Part shown: in pieces, positions 32,877 to 43,301 of the stretch
Numbering within the stretch: position 1 is the stretch's first letter
How the letters are laid out: each line of letters starts with the position of its first letter
Source of the DNA: Vicia villosa
Lineage: Eukaryota > Streptophyta > Magnoliopsida > Fabales > Fabaceae
Length of the DNA stretch: 64,000 bases
Direction: 5' to 3'
NCBI RefSeq assembly: GCF_029867415.1
Contig: NW_026705489.1
Span: 372,001 to 436,000, forward strand
Notes under the pieces: model-generated
Seen by the model: only the letters and a program-made list of their open reading frames with translations
Database searches by the model: none
Told to the model about the DNA's origin: nothing
Translations under genes and position numbers: made by a program

Positions 32877-34129
32877 TCACGGTTTTCTAGTCAATGTTAT
32901 GGTAAGATTTGTGATCTTAGTTCTTTCTTTGGATATTCCAGCTTTTAATATTTTTCTAAAACGCTCAAATATCTCTTTCGTGACACTTTCACCAAAATGA
33001 CTTATAAGCAGCGGTTCAAATACCGCCCTCGTGCTTTTTACCATTGATTCAGACATATCAGATTCAAGAGCATGTCCAATTACTTCTGAAACTTCCAATT
33101 GATTGATGGAAAATGATCCTTCACTCAGAACTTCCAATTTCACTTCAGATGGAGATGGATAGTAGTTTGGAATGTTAAATGTATTCAGTTTCTCTTCTTC
33201 TATAATTCCCTGCAACACAAATTGCATAATTTATATTAATATTATCAAACTAATGCCTTCAATGTTAAATAATGGATTAAGATATATATTATTTACCTGT
33301 ATGACCATATCATTAATAGCTTTAGACAAAAGCTCCCAACCGTAAGAAGACCCTTTGCTTAATAGATTTTCATTTTCTCTTCCTAAAAGTGTTAGAATCA
33401 TGCAACCTCCTTCAACTATTTCTTGAGCACGACACTTGAGAAAAAGAGAGAAATCTATATGAAATTGTTCGTAATAAGCCTCGAGAACATTTGATGGGCT
33501 TGTGTTCGTGATATAAATATTGCCCTTATTATTATCTACACCTCGAGGAACCTATTTAAATACAAACAAAAATTATTTATATTGGATTGGAGTGAAAAAG
33601 TTGATTAAGTAGTAATGTAGAAAAAGAGTGATAATTAACATAAACAAACCTTAGACAGCCAATGAAGGCTGTATGAAGAATGGACAAAATGCAAACTCTT
33701 GTTAGGAAAAATTCTACCATAAAAGGAACCTGGAACACCAGAGAAGTAGCAAGGACCTATTTCAATTTTTATTTCATCGCGTAGTTTTTCTTTGAATGTG
33801 TCAAGAGATTTGAATATGCTGTTGAAGTCATTTCCCGATAAATCGTTCAAAAAAACCTTATATTCTGGAGATTGATGATTCAACTCTTGACAAAGTTTTT
33901 CAACAACCTTAATAATTTCTGAGGTCACCAACAAAGTGTTTGGTCCCGAAGAGCAACCCAAATCTGCAATAGCGAAACTTCTAGGGGACAAGCTGCAATA
34001 TAGATTTGTTATAGCTTTAACTCTGGAAGATGTTGCCAAAGAAATAGCCTCTCTCTGAATTAAGGAGTTGTCTGCATAGCTTGCTTCTTCCACGTCTCCA
34101 TTCATGTGTAGTACTTGTGTTAAATCCAT
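32877..34129 (-). CDS. SABATH carboxyl methyltransferase, copy 2
   Basis: A SAM-dependent methyltransferase acting on a carboxyl group of a small acid, predicted to be cytosolic, with no signal peptide seen. Exons 34129-33650, 33551-33297 and 33209-32877 with phase-0 GT-AG introns of 98 and 87 nt encode 355 residues, close to the usual SABATH length. Features in order: MNGDVEEASYADNSLIQ, IADLGCSSGPN, FLNDLSGNDFN, GSFYGRIFP, SYSLHWLSK|VPRGVDNNKGNIY, RAQEIVEGGCMILTLLGRE, GIIEEEKLNTFNIPNY, NQLEVSEV, EPLLISHFGE and a C-terminal TLTRKP. The usual MNGG is MNGD here. His rather than Met precedes the active-site Trp, as in several jasmonate/benzoate-type enzymes. All three exons are open. The 3' flank is disrupted by the 29304-32828 insertion. 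Confidence 0.92.
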
Positions 34130-34207
34130 TCTTGTTTCTGTTATCTTTCTTAGTTTGTGTTTGATAAATAATGCAAATGCGTTTAAGTAGAGGCCACTGC
34201 AGACAAA

Positions 34208-34214
34208 TTATATA
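34208..34214 (-). promoter_or_regulatory. TATA box of SABATH copy 2
   Basis: TATATAA on the minus strand about 80 nt upstream of the ATG at 34129. The region out to about 34270 is conserved with copy 3 (GATAAATAATGCAAATGC, then GTGAAAGCAAAGT), which supports a shared promoter. Confidence 0.6.
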
Positions 34215-34274
34215 GATGAATAATGTATGTTTGATAACGTGAAAGCAAAGTGAATTTTAATAAAAAATGTTATC

Positions 34275-35622
34275 TATCTATCTATAGCGCGTTCTTCTGA
34301 ATATAAGTCAATAAAAGCTAGCTGAGTTTACATAGTTGCGAAAAATATTAATTTCCTATTCTTAATGAAAACCCAAAAACCATGTTTTATTTTTTTGTCT
34401 GACATATGTTTGTTTATATATATCAATCACATGGACTTACATTTTAGAATCTTACGTAAAAAACTAAACCTGGCACTTATTATTTTAGAAATAGTTTAAA
34501 AATCTGAACCAGTCGTATATATACTTTTTATTTTAGAAATGGAGAAAAAAAAAGTATTTTTGTTGGTTTAAAAATTGTTTTGAGTAGATTATTAGGAAAC
34601 ACAGAATGACTCAATACCCAATTTTCTCAAACAACCAAAAGCGAATCGTGATAATTAATTAGCATTGTTTTGGAGTGCTTGTGGTTTTGGTTTTTGTGGT
34701 AGTTTGATTTGTTGATGATGGTGTTGTTCACTTGTGATCTAACTTGTTCTTTTTGGAGTGCAATTTTTAGAGGTTGGATTTTGTTTCTAGTTTTTGTCTT
34801 ATAGTCGGTGTTTTGTTATGTTATGTTAGTTGTTTTCTGTATATTCATCGTCGTTTTTCTTTTTATTTTATTGCGGTTTCATCTTGTGCTATCTGATTTT
34901 TCTACTTTAATGGAAATATAGTCTTCAAAACTTTTGTTAACAAAAATTTGTTGATTTAATCTTACATTTCAATTTTTGGAAAAAAAAAAATAAGCATAGG
35001 CATATAAAACTTCATTGAATTTAAGCTTATTTTAATGGATTATGATGTAATATGTCTTAATAGGCATATAAAGAAACATATTTTGACACTGATAGATTTT
35101 CAGCTTTTTTCACGGACCCGTTCGTTAATGAACCATATCTTGAGCCTGTTAAGATTTTGACAAATATGATTTTCTCTTATTTATTGTAACACAAGTCGCA
35201 GAATGTAAAAGTTCCAAGAGAGAAATAAATTATATAAATTTCTAGGATTATATTATTGGGGTTTGACAGGCTATTAGAGTTTATCAAAGAAATTTGGGAA
35301 ACACTTTAAACACTTCGAATTTGTTGATTTTTATATTAAGTTTGAGAAATTTGAAAATATTTGGGTAGAAAATAGGATTTAGTTTGGGAACTTCAAAGGC
35401 TATTTTCTTGTAACTTATATTATATCTTTTAATAACTTTTGAAGTATAGTGAATCAGAGAGGTGTTCTCTCCCTAAAATATAAACATTTTCCTTAAATTG
35501 ATCCTTACGAATGTACATGATTAGTGATAAGATGATTACCTCTTATGGTGATTAACCAATGATGCAGAGTCTAGAGATCGATCACGAGCTCTGAATGAAC
35601 TACAATACTTATACCAAGTCTA
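34275..35622. other. Intergenic sequence upstream of SABATH copy 2
   Basis: No gene is seen. A (TCTA)n stretch lies at 34269-34285. The rest is AT-rich with no recognisable repeat. Confidence 0.4.
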
Positions 35623-35767
35623 TGATACCCCAATTTTTTACCATGAGATACCACCTCATTTTGCATTAAGCACTAAGAGTTTGATCATCATTATCATTAT
35701 ACATAATCATTCATGCATCATTTGCTAACCAAAAATATACAAAATATGGGGTTTGCTTGTTGCTTGT
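35623..35767 (+). mobile_element. Start of a probable Ogre/Tat-like gypsy LTR (left piece, split)
   Basis: TGATACCCCAATTTTTTACCATGAGATACC is the style of LTR start seen in Ogre-type elements of legumes. The sequence is interrupted at 35767 by the Athila-type insertion, whose TSD CTTGT is shared with 47250-47254, where the host sequence resumes. Lineage assignment is by recognition only. Confidence 0.5.
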
Positions 35768-35977
35768 TGTTGAAAGTATTTTTGGGTAAATATTTTCGGT
35801 AATATATCGTATCCACAAGGATTGGTTAATATCACTGCCGTTCTATAGTTGTTTATTTTGAGTTAGGAAAATTGAGTTGGTTTGTTTTATGATTCTAATA
35901 ATATCAAAAGTAAAAAATAAATTAAAAGCGAGTAATGAACTGTTGTTAACGATTATAGAGATATGTTGAACCTTAGG
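35768..35977 (-). repeat. 3' LTR of the Athila-type element, piece 1
   Basis: Matches 46081-46290 of the other LTR. It starts TGTTGAAAGTATTTTTGGG on the plus strand and is broken at AGG by the CACTA element. Confidence 0.95.
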
Positions 35978-35999
35978 CACTAGTACAAAAATGTTAATT

Positions 36000-36500
36000 T
36001 ACACCCGTTTTTTATTAAATTTACACCCATTATTTTTAATAAAAATCGGGTGTATATCCACCGGGTGAGAAATGTCTAACGAATTTACACCCGTTAAAAA
36101 CGGGTGTAAATACGTTCTTAATTACTCCCCATTTTAAAAATATCGGGTGTAAATACGTTCTACGTTACACCCTATTTTAACAAAAATCGGGTGTAATTGG
36201 GCATAATTACGTTTTTAATTACACCCTATTTTAATAAAAATCGGGTGTAGATACGTTCTTAATTACACCCTATTTTAATAAAAATTGGATGTAATTGCGT
36301 TCTTAATTACACTCAGTTTTAAAAAAAAATCGAGTGTAAATACGTTCTTAATTACACCCCATTTTTATTTTTATAAAAATCAAGTATAGATATATGTTCT
36401 TAATTACACCCTATTTTTATAAAAATCAGGTGTTAATACGCCATTTATGAATGAACAATTATAATATATTTAAATCTATTTACACCCTATTTCATATACA
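36000..36500. repeat. Left subterminal ACACCC/GGGTGT repeats of the nested CACTA
   Basis: More than ten units of TTACACCC(A/T)TTTTTA...AAAAATCGGGTGTAAATACG, arranged as inverted pairs. Confidence 0.9.
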
Positions 36501-36710
36501 CCATTTAGTTATATTTCATTTTCAGTCATAATATTGCAAATACTATAAAATCATACACATAAAAATCATATTTTAACTAAGTCAAAATATTTTTAATATT
36601 AAAAAAAAATATACAAAATCATATACAGTCATAATATTTCAAGTATTATAAAATCATACACATAAAAATTATATTTTAACTAAGTCATAACACTTTCTTC
36701 ATATATAATT

Positions 36711-36865
36711 TTACGCCATGCTTGACGGTTAGCTTCGGTGTTCTCTAGTCCAATTGAATTCAACCGCTTTCCACATGTAGCATTGGATTCATCCATGGCC
36801 AAAATACCACGCCCTGGAAAATGCACATCCTGCAGTTCCTCAGAGAATACATGAGCCTGGAAAAT
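36711..36865 (-). pseudogene. Captured fragment of plastid-type fructose-bisphosphate aldolase
   Basis: About 35 residues (PGRGILAMDESNATCGKRLN, then SIGLENTEANRQAWR) match class I aldolase. The NATCGKRL and SIGLENTEANRQAW wording is that of plastid forms rather than cytosolic ones. The frame starts after a plausible splice acceptor (TTTTCCAG, near 36858) and ends in unrelated residues and a stop at 36680. The catalytic lysine and the barrel are absent, so it has no enzyme activity. Confidence 0.88.
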
Positions 36866-36955
36866 CACCAAGCACATAGAGAAATTTAGATGGAGAATGT
36901 TTCATCCAATAAAGCATAAAAAAAAACTTAAAAAGAATATTTCAATATTAAGATA

Positions 36956-37002
36956 CTTAGATGGAGCTCTTCCAAAAAGCAGTGCTTCCTGTGCATAAGC
37001 CT
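36956..37002 (-). pseudogene. Small captured exon, unidentified
   Basis: On the minus strand one frame reads AYAQEALLFGRAPSK, which looks protein-coding, and GTATCT could be a donor after it. The parent gene is not recognised. Confidence 0.3.
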
Positions 37003-37039
37003 AATACCGAAAACTGAAATCAATAGATTACTTATTTAT

Positions 37040-37130
37040 CTGTCAAACTTCATTTAATAAAGTCATTATCCTTTGTGTTATATAACAGGAGGTTTATTAA
37101 AAAGTGACCTTTCAGAATAACATATAGATT
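37040..37130 (+). repeat. Dispersed direct repeat of about 75 bp (partner at 38445-38520)
   Basis: AATAAAGTCATTATCCTTTG...AGTGACCTTTCAGAATAACATATA occurs in both places with one or two differences, inside the nested CACTA element. Confidence 0.9.
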
Positions 37131-37252
37131 ACTTGTAGTACATATGAAGTACATCTGTCTATTTTTTAAGTTGTGACAAAATTAGAAACCATAAAGATCT
37201 ATAAATTGCAATATATCAAGTAGCAGGACCTATAATATAGACTATACCGTTA

Positions 37253-37405
37253 AACTGAAATCACTGAATCTACTACCAACATGGTGCTAACCATTCATAA
37301 ACAGTGCTATAAGTTTTTAAAACTGAACTCACTAAATCTACTACCAACATGGTGCTAACCTTTCATAAACAGTGCTATAAGTTTTTAAAACTGAAATCAA
37401 AAAGA
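37253..37405 (+). repeat. Tandem duplication of about 68 bp
   Basis: ACTGAAATCACTGAATCTACTACCAACATGG... and ACTGAACTCACTAAATCTACTACCAACATGG... stand next to each other, ending CAGTGCTATAAGTTTTTAAA in both. Confidence 0.9.
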
Positions 37406-37423
37406 CTGTATGACTACATACCT

Positions 37424-37540
37424 GAAAATTAATAAAATCTACAAGAGTATTGCAACCTAAGATCCGCACTTCATCTGCTCGAGTTTGCTCAAAAAGAGTC
37501 CGAATTATCCCTAATAAACTACTGGCAAATAGTGGTATGC
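37424..37540 (-). pseudogene. Captured exon of an EFR3/SEMI-ROLLED LEAF 2-like ARM-repeat gene
   Basis: The minus strand reads PLFASSLLGIIRTLFEQTRA and then DEVRILGCNTLVDFINFQ, followed by GTATGT as a donor. This is the wording of plant EFR3-like (SRL2-type) proteins, which act at the plasma membrane. Upstream residues are interrupted by a stop. It is paired with the exon at 38180-38288. Confidence 0.78.
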
Positions 37541-37707
37541 AGATTCAGAAGCATTTATTGTTATGAGAAGTTATTATAGCAGTAATATTGTTTGATTTTA
37601 AGAATAAATAGGGAATAGTTATGGAGTGGCTTTGGGCAGGAGAGACCAAGCTCACGGGTTCTAGGAATGGATATACCAAGACTCTTGAATTTCTTGGATA
37701 TGAACTG

Positions 37708-37820
<113 letters not shown>

Positions 37821-38179
37821 CATTGCTGGTGTGTTAAATTTGTATTAAAAATATAAAATGCTGTTCTTGACAAATTCTGCAGAGGACTGTTCTATCACTT
37901 TTGTTTTCTTTTCTTTAATTCATTCACTATATCTACCAGTTTCTATCAGAATGCTACCAGGAGGTCCTGGACATGAAACTCGTAAATGCTCATAAATTTC
38001 AAAAAGGCATCAGCAATGTAATACTCTAATGATTACGACATTTGAATCTTAATATTTGGAAGATAAATCCTGCCCTTAGAATCCCTTTGTGTTTCAACAA
38101 GCTCAATTGGGATCAAACAGCAAATCAGTTCAAGGAACTATGCACTTAACTTATAAGGCAAAAAACTTACATCTGCTTC

Positions 38180-38288
38180 TTACATGACTACATTAATTTT
38201 CTGTATATGCACAAGATAACTTTCACTGAACCAAAGCTTTCATTACGCAAATCCTTGTAACATCTTTGCTCCAAGTTCTCTGCAATCT
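38180..38288 (-). pseudogene. Second captured exon of the EFR3/SRL2-like gene
   Basis: The minus strand reads IAENLEQRCYKDLRNESFG and then SVKVILCIYRKL, preceded by a TTGGCAG acceptor. In EFR3-like proteins this block lies shortly upstream of the LFASSLLGII block, so order and strand agree with a genomic fragment containing its intron. A stop ends the frame after IYRKLM. Confidence 0.8.
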
Positions 38289-39099
38289 GCCAATGTAAAA
38301 CACCACATAAACTCAGCACATGTAAGAGATCAAATTCAATACTAAAAGTGAAAAGAAAAAGAAAAAACAGAGTTAAATTGATCCAATAGAGTTTTTTTAA
38401 ATTTAATACATGCCAAAACTGAAATTAGGTGAAAAATATACCGATAATAAAGTCATTATCCTTTGTGCTATATAACAGGAGGTTTATTAAAAAGTGACCT
38501 TTCAGAATAACATATATATTTTGGCCTTCAAGTGTGCATGTCATAATGCCAACAGCCCGTATAGCAAGGCAAGATATTTCACTGATTTTGAGGTTTTATC
38601 AAATTGTAATTTTTTTTCAAATAAAGGTAATATTTTACACAATCATTGACTATATCCCTTAACAGGGAAGACTTTTGTTGTTATATTTTGCTATACCCGA
38701 CAAGGATATTATAGCCATGTATTGAGCAGAAGATATAAGCATTGCCTGATTCTAGATAAATTATCCAAAGGTAGTTCATTGACCTTGGAAGTATCTCCCA
38801 AACCCGCATGTAGTATTAAACAAGAGAATACATGACAGCGTATTATAGGATCAACTCATCAATCATGTAGCCGACCCATCTAGTAGAAAAAGGCTTGAGT
38901 GATGTAATTGTTGTAGTCTTAAATAAGATTTCAAACAAAAGTTTCTGAAAATTTAAATTTTAAGAAACTAACCATTTGATTCCATTGGTTGACAACGACA
39001 AGAGGAAATGATTTCGTCATGGGATTCCTTGACCTGGCCAGCTATTTGGGAGGAATAACGACATACATGTGCCATGGAACTATCTGAAATGCAAGAAGC

Positions 39100-39560
39100 A
39101 ACATAACCTGAACTTCATTTGTACGATTCTGAATATGAACTGTCAGAAACTAAAGAACATTTGAAGTCTGAAGTTCCTGTCTCTGTTATATTAGGCCTTT
39201 TGCATGATGCAGATGATACAACGGGTGAAAATTCAGTTGGTATACCATTATCACCCTTATCAACAGGTGAAACTTCAGCTGGTATACCATTATCACCCTT
39301 ATACATGATTTCCTGCAGATTACAAACCTAAAGGGAAAAATCAACAAAATGCTCAGGCCAATGTTGTTAGAGATGGATTGAAATATCTTGAAGGATTAGC
39401 CAAATGAACAATTCTAATAAACAGTGATGAAGCGTCAATATGGATACAACCTTACCCAGTGGAGCAGAAACCATCCCCCGTGAACGTCTAGGACATCCGA
39501 GCACCAGTGCCCAATAATTTCTTTGTAGGATTCTCTTTTCCGTGCCAATCTATTTAAGAC
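39100..39560 (-). pseudogene. Further possible captured exons, unidentified
   Basis: The minus frame 39306-39115 contains two near-identical copies of a KGDNGIP..SPV unit, and 39470-39550 has exon-like, higher-complexity sequence. The parents are not recognised, and these may be host fragments like the neighbours. Confidence 0.3.
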
Positions 39561-40076
39561 CAAACGGTAGCACGCGAGTTAAAAAATGAAATCAATATAC
39601 CAATTACAGGTCTATGAGATCAGATTGCATATATTGTAACAATTTGAATAATAATAAATATAAATATGAATAATGGACCCATAATCGATAAACCACGGAA
39701 ACAGACCTTAGAAGCTCGAAGACCATGGCATAGAATAACAATATCTTTGGTTCCAACAAAATAGAGGAAAAAGAATATCGTTTCATAACTTTTACCGAAC
39801 ACTTGGTGAACATAGCGCTAAATGACAAATTTTGCATCAATTCTCCATCAATTCATCAATCACAACTTGCAACAACAACAAATAACAACACAACAACAAG
39901 TATGGTTGATTGAACGGAAACCGCAACGGCAAGAGTGGAGCCGCAGTGTGCGTCTGTTTGAGGTATGGTGTGGAGGAGGATGGCCATGGCCACTGTATAC
40001 GGTATGAATTTATTCAGGAAGATGGAATAGAATCTTTCCTCAAAAGAGGTTGTTGAGCTTCATCGTTCCTGCACAA

Positions 40077-40427
40077 TCAAATTAAGGAGTTTAGCACTGA
40101 AGCTAACTCGTGGCAAGGAGCATAACTCAAAGTTGGAATCTTATACGGAACCGCTATACCTCGAGAGGGTTCGGGGGTTTGAGTATCTGAGGAATGGAAC
40201 AACGAAGGTGGTGACTGTGGTTCAGATAGTGTGGTGGAATAGGACGGTGGCGATGGTTCCAGAAATGATGGATTGACGGCGGAATCAGACGGTGGTGGCA
40301 GTTCGGGTTGTGACGAGGTGATGGAATCAGAGGGTGGAGGTGTTTCGGGTTGTGAAGAATGATTCATGTTGGATGTGGAATTGGGATTTGAAACATTTGG
40401 AGTTGACATGGTGAAATTAGGGTTCAA
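40077..40427 (-). CDS. Pro/Ser-rich first-exon ORF of the nested CACTA, unknown
   Basis: 116 residues; the start could be the first ATG or the later MSTPNVSNPN. It is rich in repeats of the PPPSDS and QPELPPPSDS type and ends with LSYAPCHELASVLNSLI. It sits just inside the right subterminal repeats, reading toward the captured fragments, so it may be the first exon of a chimeric transcript. No domain is recognised. Confidence 0.35.
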   Translation of the reverse strand: MNPNFTMSTPNVSNPNSTSNMNHSSQPETPPPSDSITSSQPELPPPSDSAVNPSFLEPSPPSYSTTLSEPQSPPSLFHSSDTQTPEPSRGIAVPYKIPTLSYAPCHELASVLNSLI

Positions 40428-40499
40428 TGAAAGGAGAAAGAGAAATACAAATATTAACTCATACTATTTTACAAATTAAAATTAAAATTTTTTACCTTT

Positions 40500-40710
40500 C
40501 TTATTTACGCCCGTTATTGAAAAAAAAAGGAGTAATAAACACTTGATTATAATATTTTTATTAATTTACACCCGTTTTTAAAAAATAGGGTGTCCATGGT
40601 TACTTGTCAATACTAAAAATTGAGACTTTATATACGAATTTGCCATCTTATGTCTTATTTACACCCGTTTTTAGTATAATGGGTGTAAATTTATAAATTG
40701 TATTGTCTTT
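40500..40710. repeat. Right subterminal ACACCC/GGGTGT repeats of the nested CACTA
   Basis: Four or five units of TTTACACCCGTTTTTA paired with GGGTGTAAAT, mirroring the left end. Confidence 0.85.
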
Positions 40711-40725
40711 TTTGCACTAGTGAGG

Positions 40726-41684
40726 GTTCATCAACCTATTCCTATACAATTATCAATTAATTCACAATTGAACAATCTTTTGAATCATTATCTTCACTTA
40801 TCCTCAAATAAGATTCCATGTCTGCAAATCAAATTAGAAAACTTTTACCGGTACGAGACTCGATCTCTCCAAATATCAATAACGATAACAATAATTAAGA
40901 ACGATAATTATGAAAACTCAATCCCAATTCCATCTCTGCAAATTGGTATTGAATCAATATAGTAACCTAGGGCAAAAGTTAAGTCCTTTCTTTCGATCAA
41001 AGATTCAACGATAATTTAAGAATAAAAACAAGATTACTTATTGATAATGAATTCAAACAATTGTTCACAGGAATTAATTAATGGTATTGTATATTCATAG
41101 GTTAACTACTACCTTAGATTCAACACGAGGGGTTTAGCTCTCCATAGACATGAAGAACACACAAAGATTAATGGAAGAATTCATCTTCATCAAAGGAATG
41201 TCTTCGCTTGATAGAGAATTGGTCTTCAATTGATGATTGTGGCTGCACCTTCAGATTGCTCTCCTAATTTCGCTCTTCCCAAAGTTATTTTTCTCTTGGA
41301 AGCTAGGGCTTTTAAATAGAAGTTTTGGGCTTTTAACGCCGAGGCCGCGGCGCGGCATCGGACTGGCGCGACGCGCTTCAAAACAGAGATATTTTCGCGG
41401 CGCGCTCTAGAAACTCTCGCGGCGCGCCCTTTGCAATTTCCATCTTTTTCTTCTGCCTTTGAGACTTTCAGCTCTCTTTCCTCCTCATGTTCTTCTCAAG
41501 CTTCAATTCAGCTCTAAACCTGCAACAATAACACCCACAAGTGATTCGATTTGCTTTACGCACGAACTAAACTTGTTCAGTTCAATTCTTAATAAAAACC
41601 TATGGATTTATCACATTTTGCATTAGTTTGGAGACTAAATTACTTCTATTAACACATGAATTTACCATTAATTTACTCCTAACA
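40726..41684 (-). repeat. 3' LTR of the Athila-type element, piece 2
   Basis: Matches 46291-47249 of the 5' LTR at nearly every base. It ends CTCCTAACA on the plus strand (TGTTAGGAG as the minus-strand start). It includes a GC-rich GGCGCGCC-type patch at 41335-41435, unlike the AT-rich remainder. Confidence 0.95.
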
Positions 41685-43301
41685 AACTCTCGCCAACTTA
41701 GAGTTTTGTTTGTCCCTAAACAAAATTACTTACCTCCAGCAAAGTTTACCGACAATCATGCAACAAGTTTTTTAAAAAGTTTTTCTCAAGTGGTTCAATC
41801 CAATAACTAAGTCAAATACTCCTCTTCTACCTGCAAACTCAGAATATACACATGAAACAAACTTTGAAAGCAAATTACCTCCAGAAGTTCAAAACACTAC
41901 ACAATTGTACTTGAACCAGCACTAATCACTCTCATCAGAAAATATGATGACTCAAAGAGGGGTTAAACACTCATCCAAACAATTAAATCAACAAAAATCC
42001 ATATCATACGTTCACCAAATTGCTAGCATCAAGTACTGTGGAATCTGAGAATCAGAAGGTCTTTCTAGGGTTGTAATGCGGTTTAGATTCAAAGAAAAGA
42101 AGATAATCAAGGGTTGTTCCTAATCTAGGGAAGCATCCAAATCATAACTCATTCCTTCTTCTCTATAACTTTAATTCTCTCATCCGTTCATCTTTTTCCA
42201 TTCGTAGCTTGGTTTTTCTTTTTCACTCTTTTTTTTTCAACAACCGTTATATTCAAACGTTGTTCTTTTTCCATAAAATTTTTTTTTCAGGCTACGACTT
42301 CTTTAATCTTTTCACCAATTACCACATGTACTTACTCTTCTTTTGAATGTGACTCTCCCCAACTTGGAGATCAACCTGTATTCAGATTATATGAATGCTC
42401 CCCTACTTTCTAAAAAGGGTCAAAGAGAAAACACATCACCAAATTTTATGGTTGATGATCCAGAACAAAACTTTTTATTGAGATCAAAACTCACCAGGTA
42501 TTTTCCTTGGTGCATATTATGATGTTTATCTTGACCTCAGGCTCAAAGAATGGTTAGCAAAAGATCACACTCTCACAGAAGAAATTAAGTTGCATGTTTA
42601 GAATAGGCTAAAAGAACTCTCAGATTCAAACAATTGCCTAAATCACTTTCACAGATTTCCACAGACGATGCAACAACCGGTTTAGCATGATACAAACACG
42701 TCAAAATAATTGATGGTCTCCTGCATATAGTAAACAATGGAAAGCTTTCCTCACAATGGTTAAGGCTAAGCTGATCCAATAAACAATGTACCATAAAGAA
42801 CTTCTGACAGTATTTACTAACACCTTAAGTTTCATTGCACACATTAAGAGTTTGAGTTTGAAAATTCATACCTGCTTTGTTACTTATTGAAAAAGAGAGT
42901 GAAACTGAAAAAAATTTGAACATAACATTCACTTACTACCACTTTCATACATGTTGCTTCATTGTTGATACTTCGCTTGAGATTCTCGTTTTGTTATGGG
43001 ACTACTTACTCTAACTGGGAGCAAATAACAAACATAAAAGTATAAAATTGAAAAATGCAAAAGAGTAAATCCACCCCCAAACTTGAACTAAACATTGACC
43101 TCAATGTTTCGTAACAAGCCCGAGAGGGTTGACTCACAAAGGGTATTGCAATATCAATTGCCTCTTCCTAGCTTTCACCAGAAAGGTTCCCTTATTATTT
43201 CCTGAAATAAAAATAAACAAAACAAAATAAAACATTAGAAGTGTGGGTTACCTCCCACGAAGTGCTTCGTTTAACGTCGCATGGCTCGACGGTTCATGCT
43301 T
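41685..43301 (-). other. 3' internal non-coding region of the Athila-type element
   Basis: No gene is seen. The PPT-like stretch (AACTCTCGCCAACTTAGAG on the plus strand) touches the 3' LTR. CTCCCCAACTTGGAG occurs again near 42355. A pyrimidine-rich run covers 42180-42290. Confidence 0.7.

Noticed and set aside
36000..36500. Possible CRISPR-like or telomere-like array
   Set aside because: Units are inverted-pair subterminal repeats of a CACTA element with confirmed TSD, not regularly spaced direct repeats.
40720..40962. ORF repeated at 46276-46527
   Set aside because: Occurs in both LTRs of the Athila-type element and has no coding features; it is LTR sequence.
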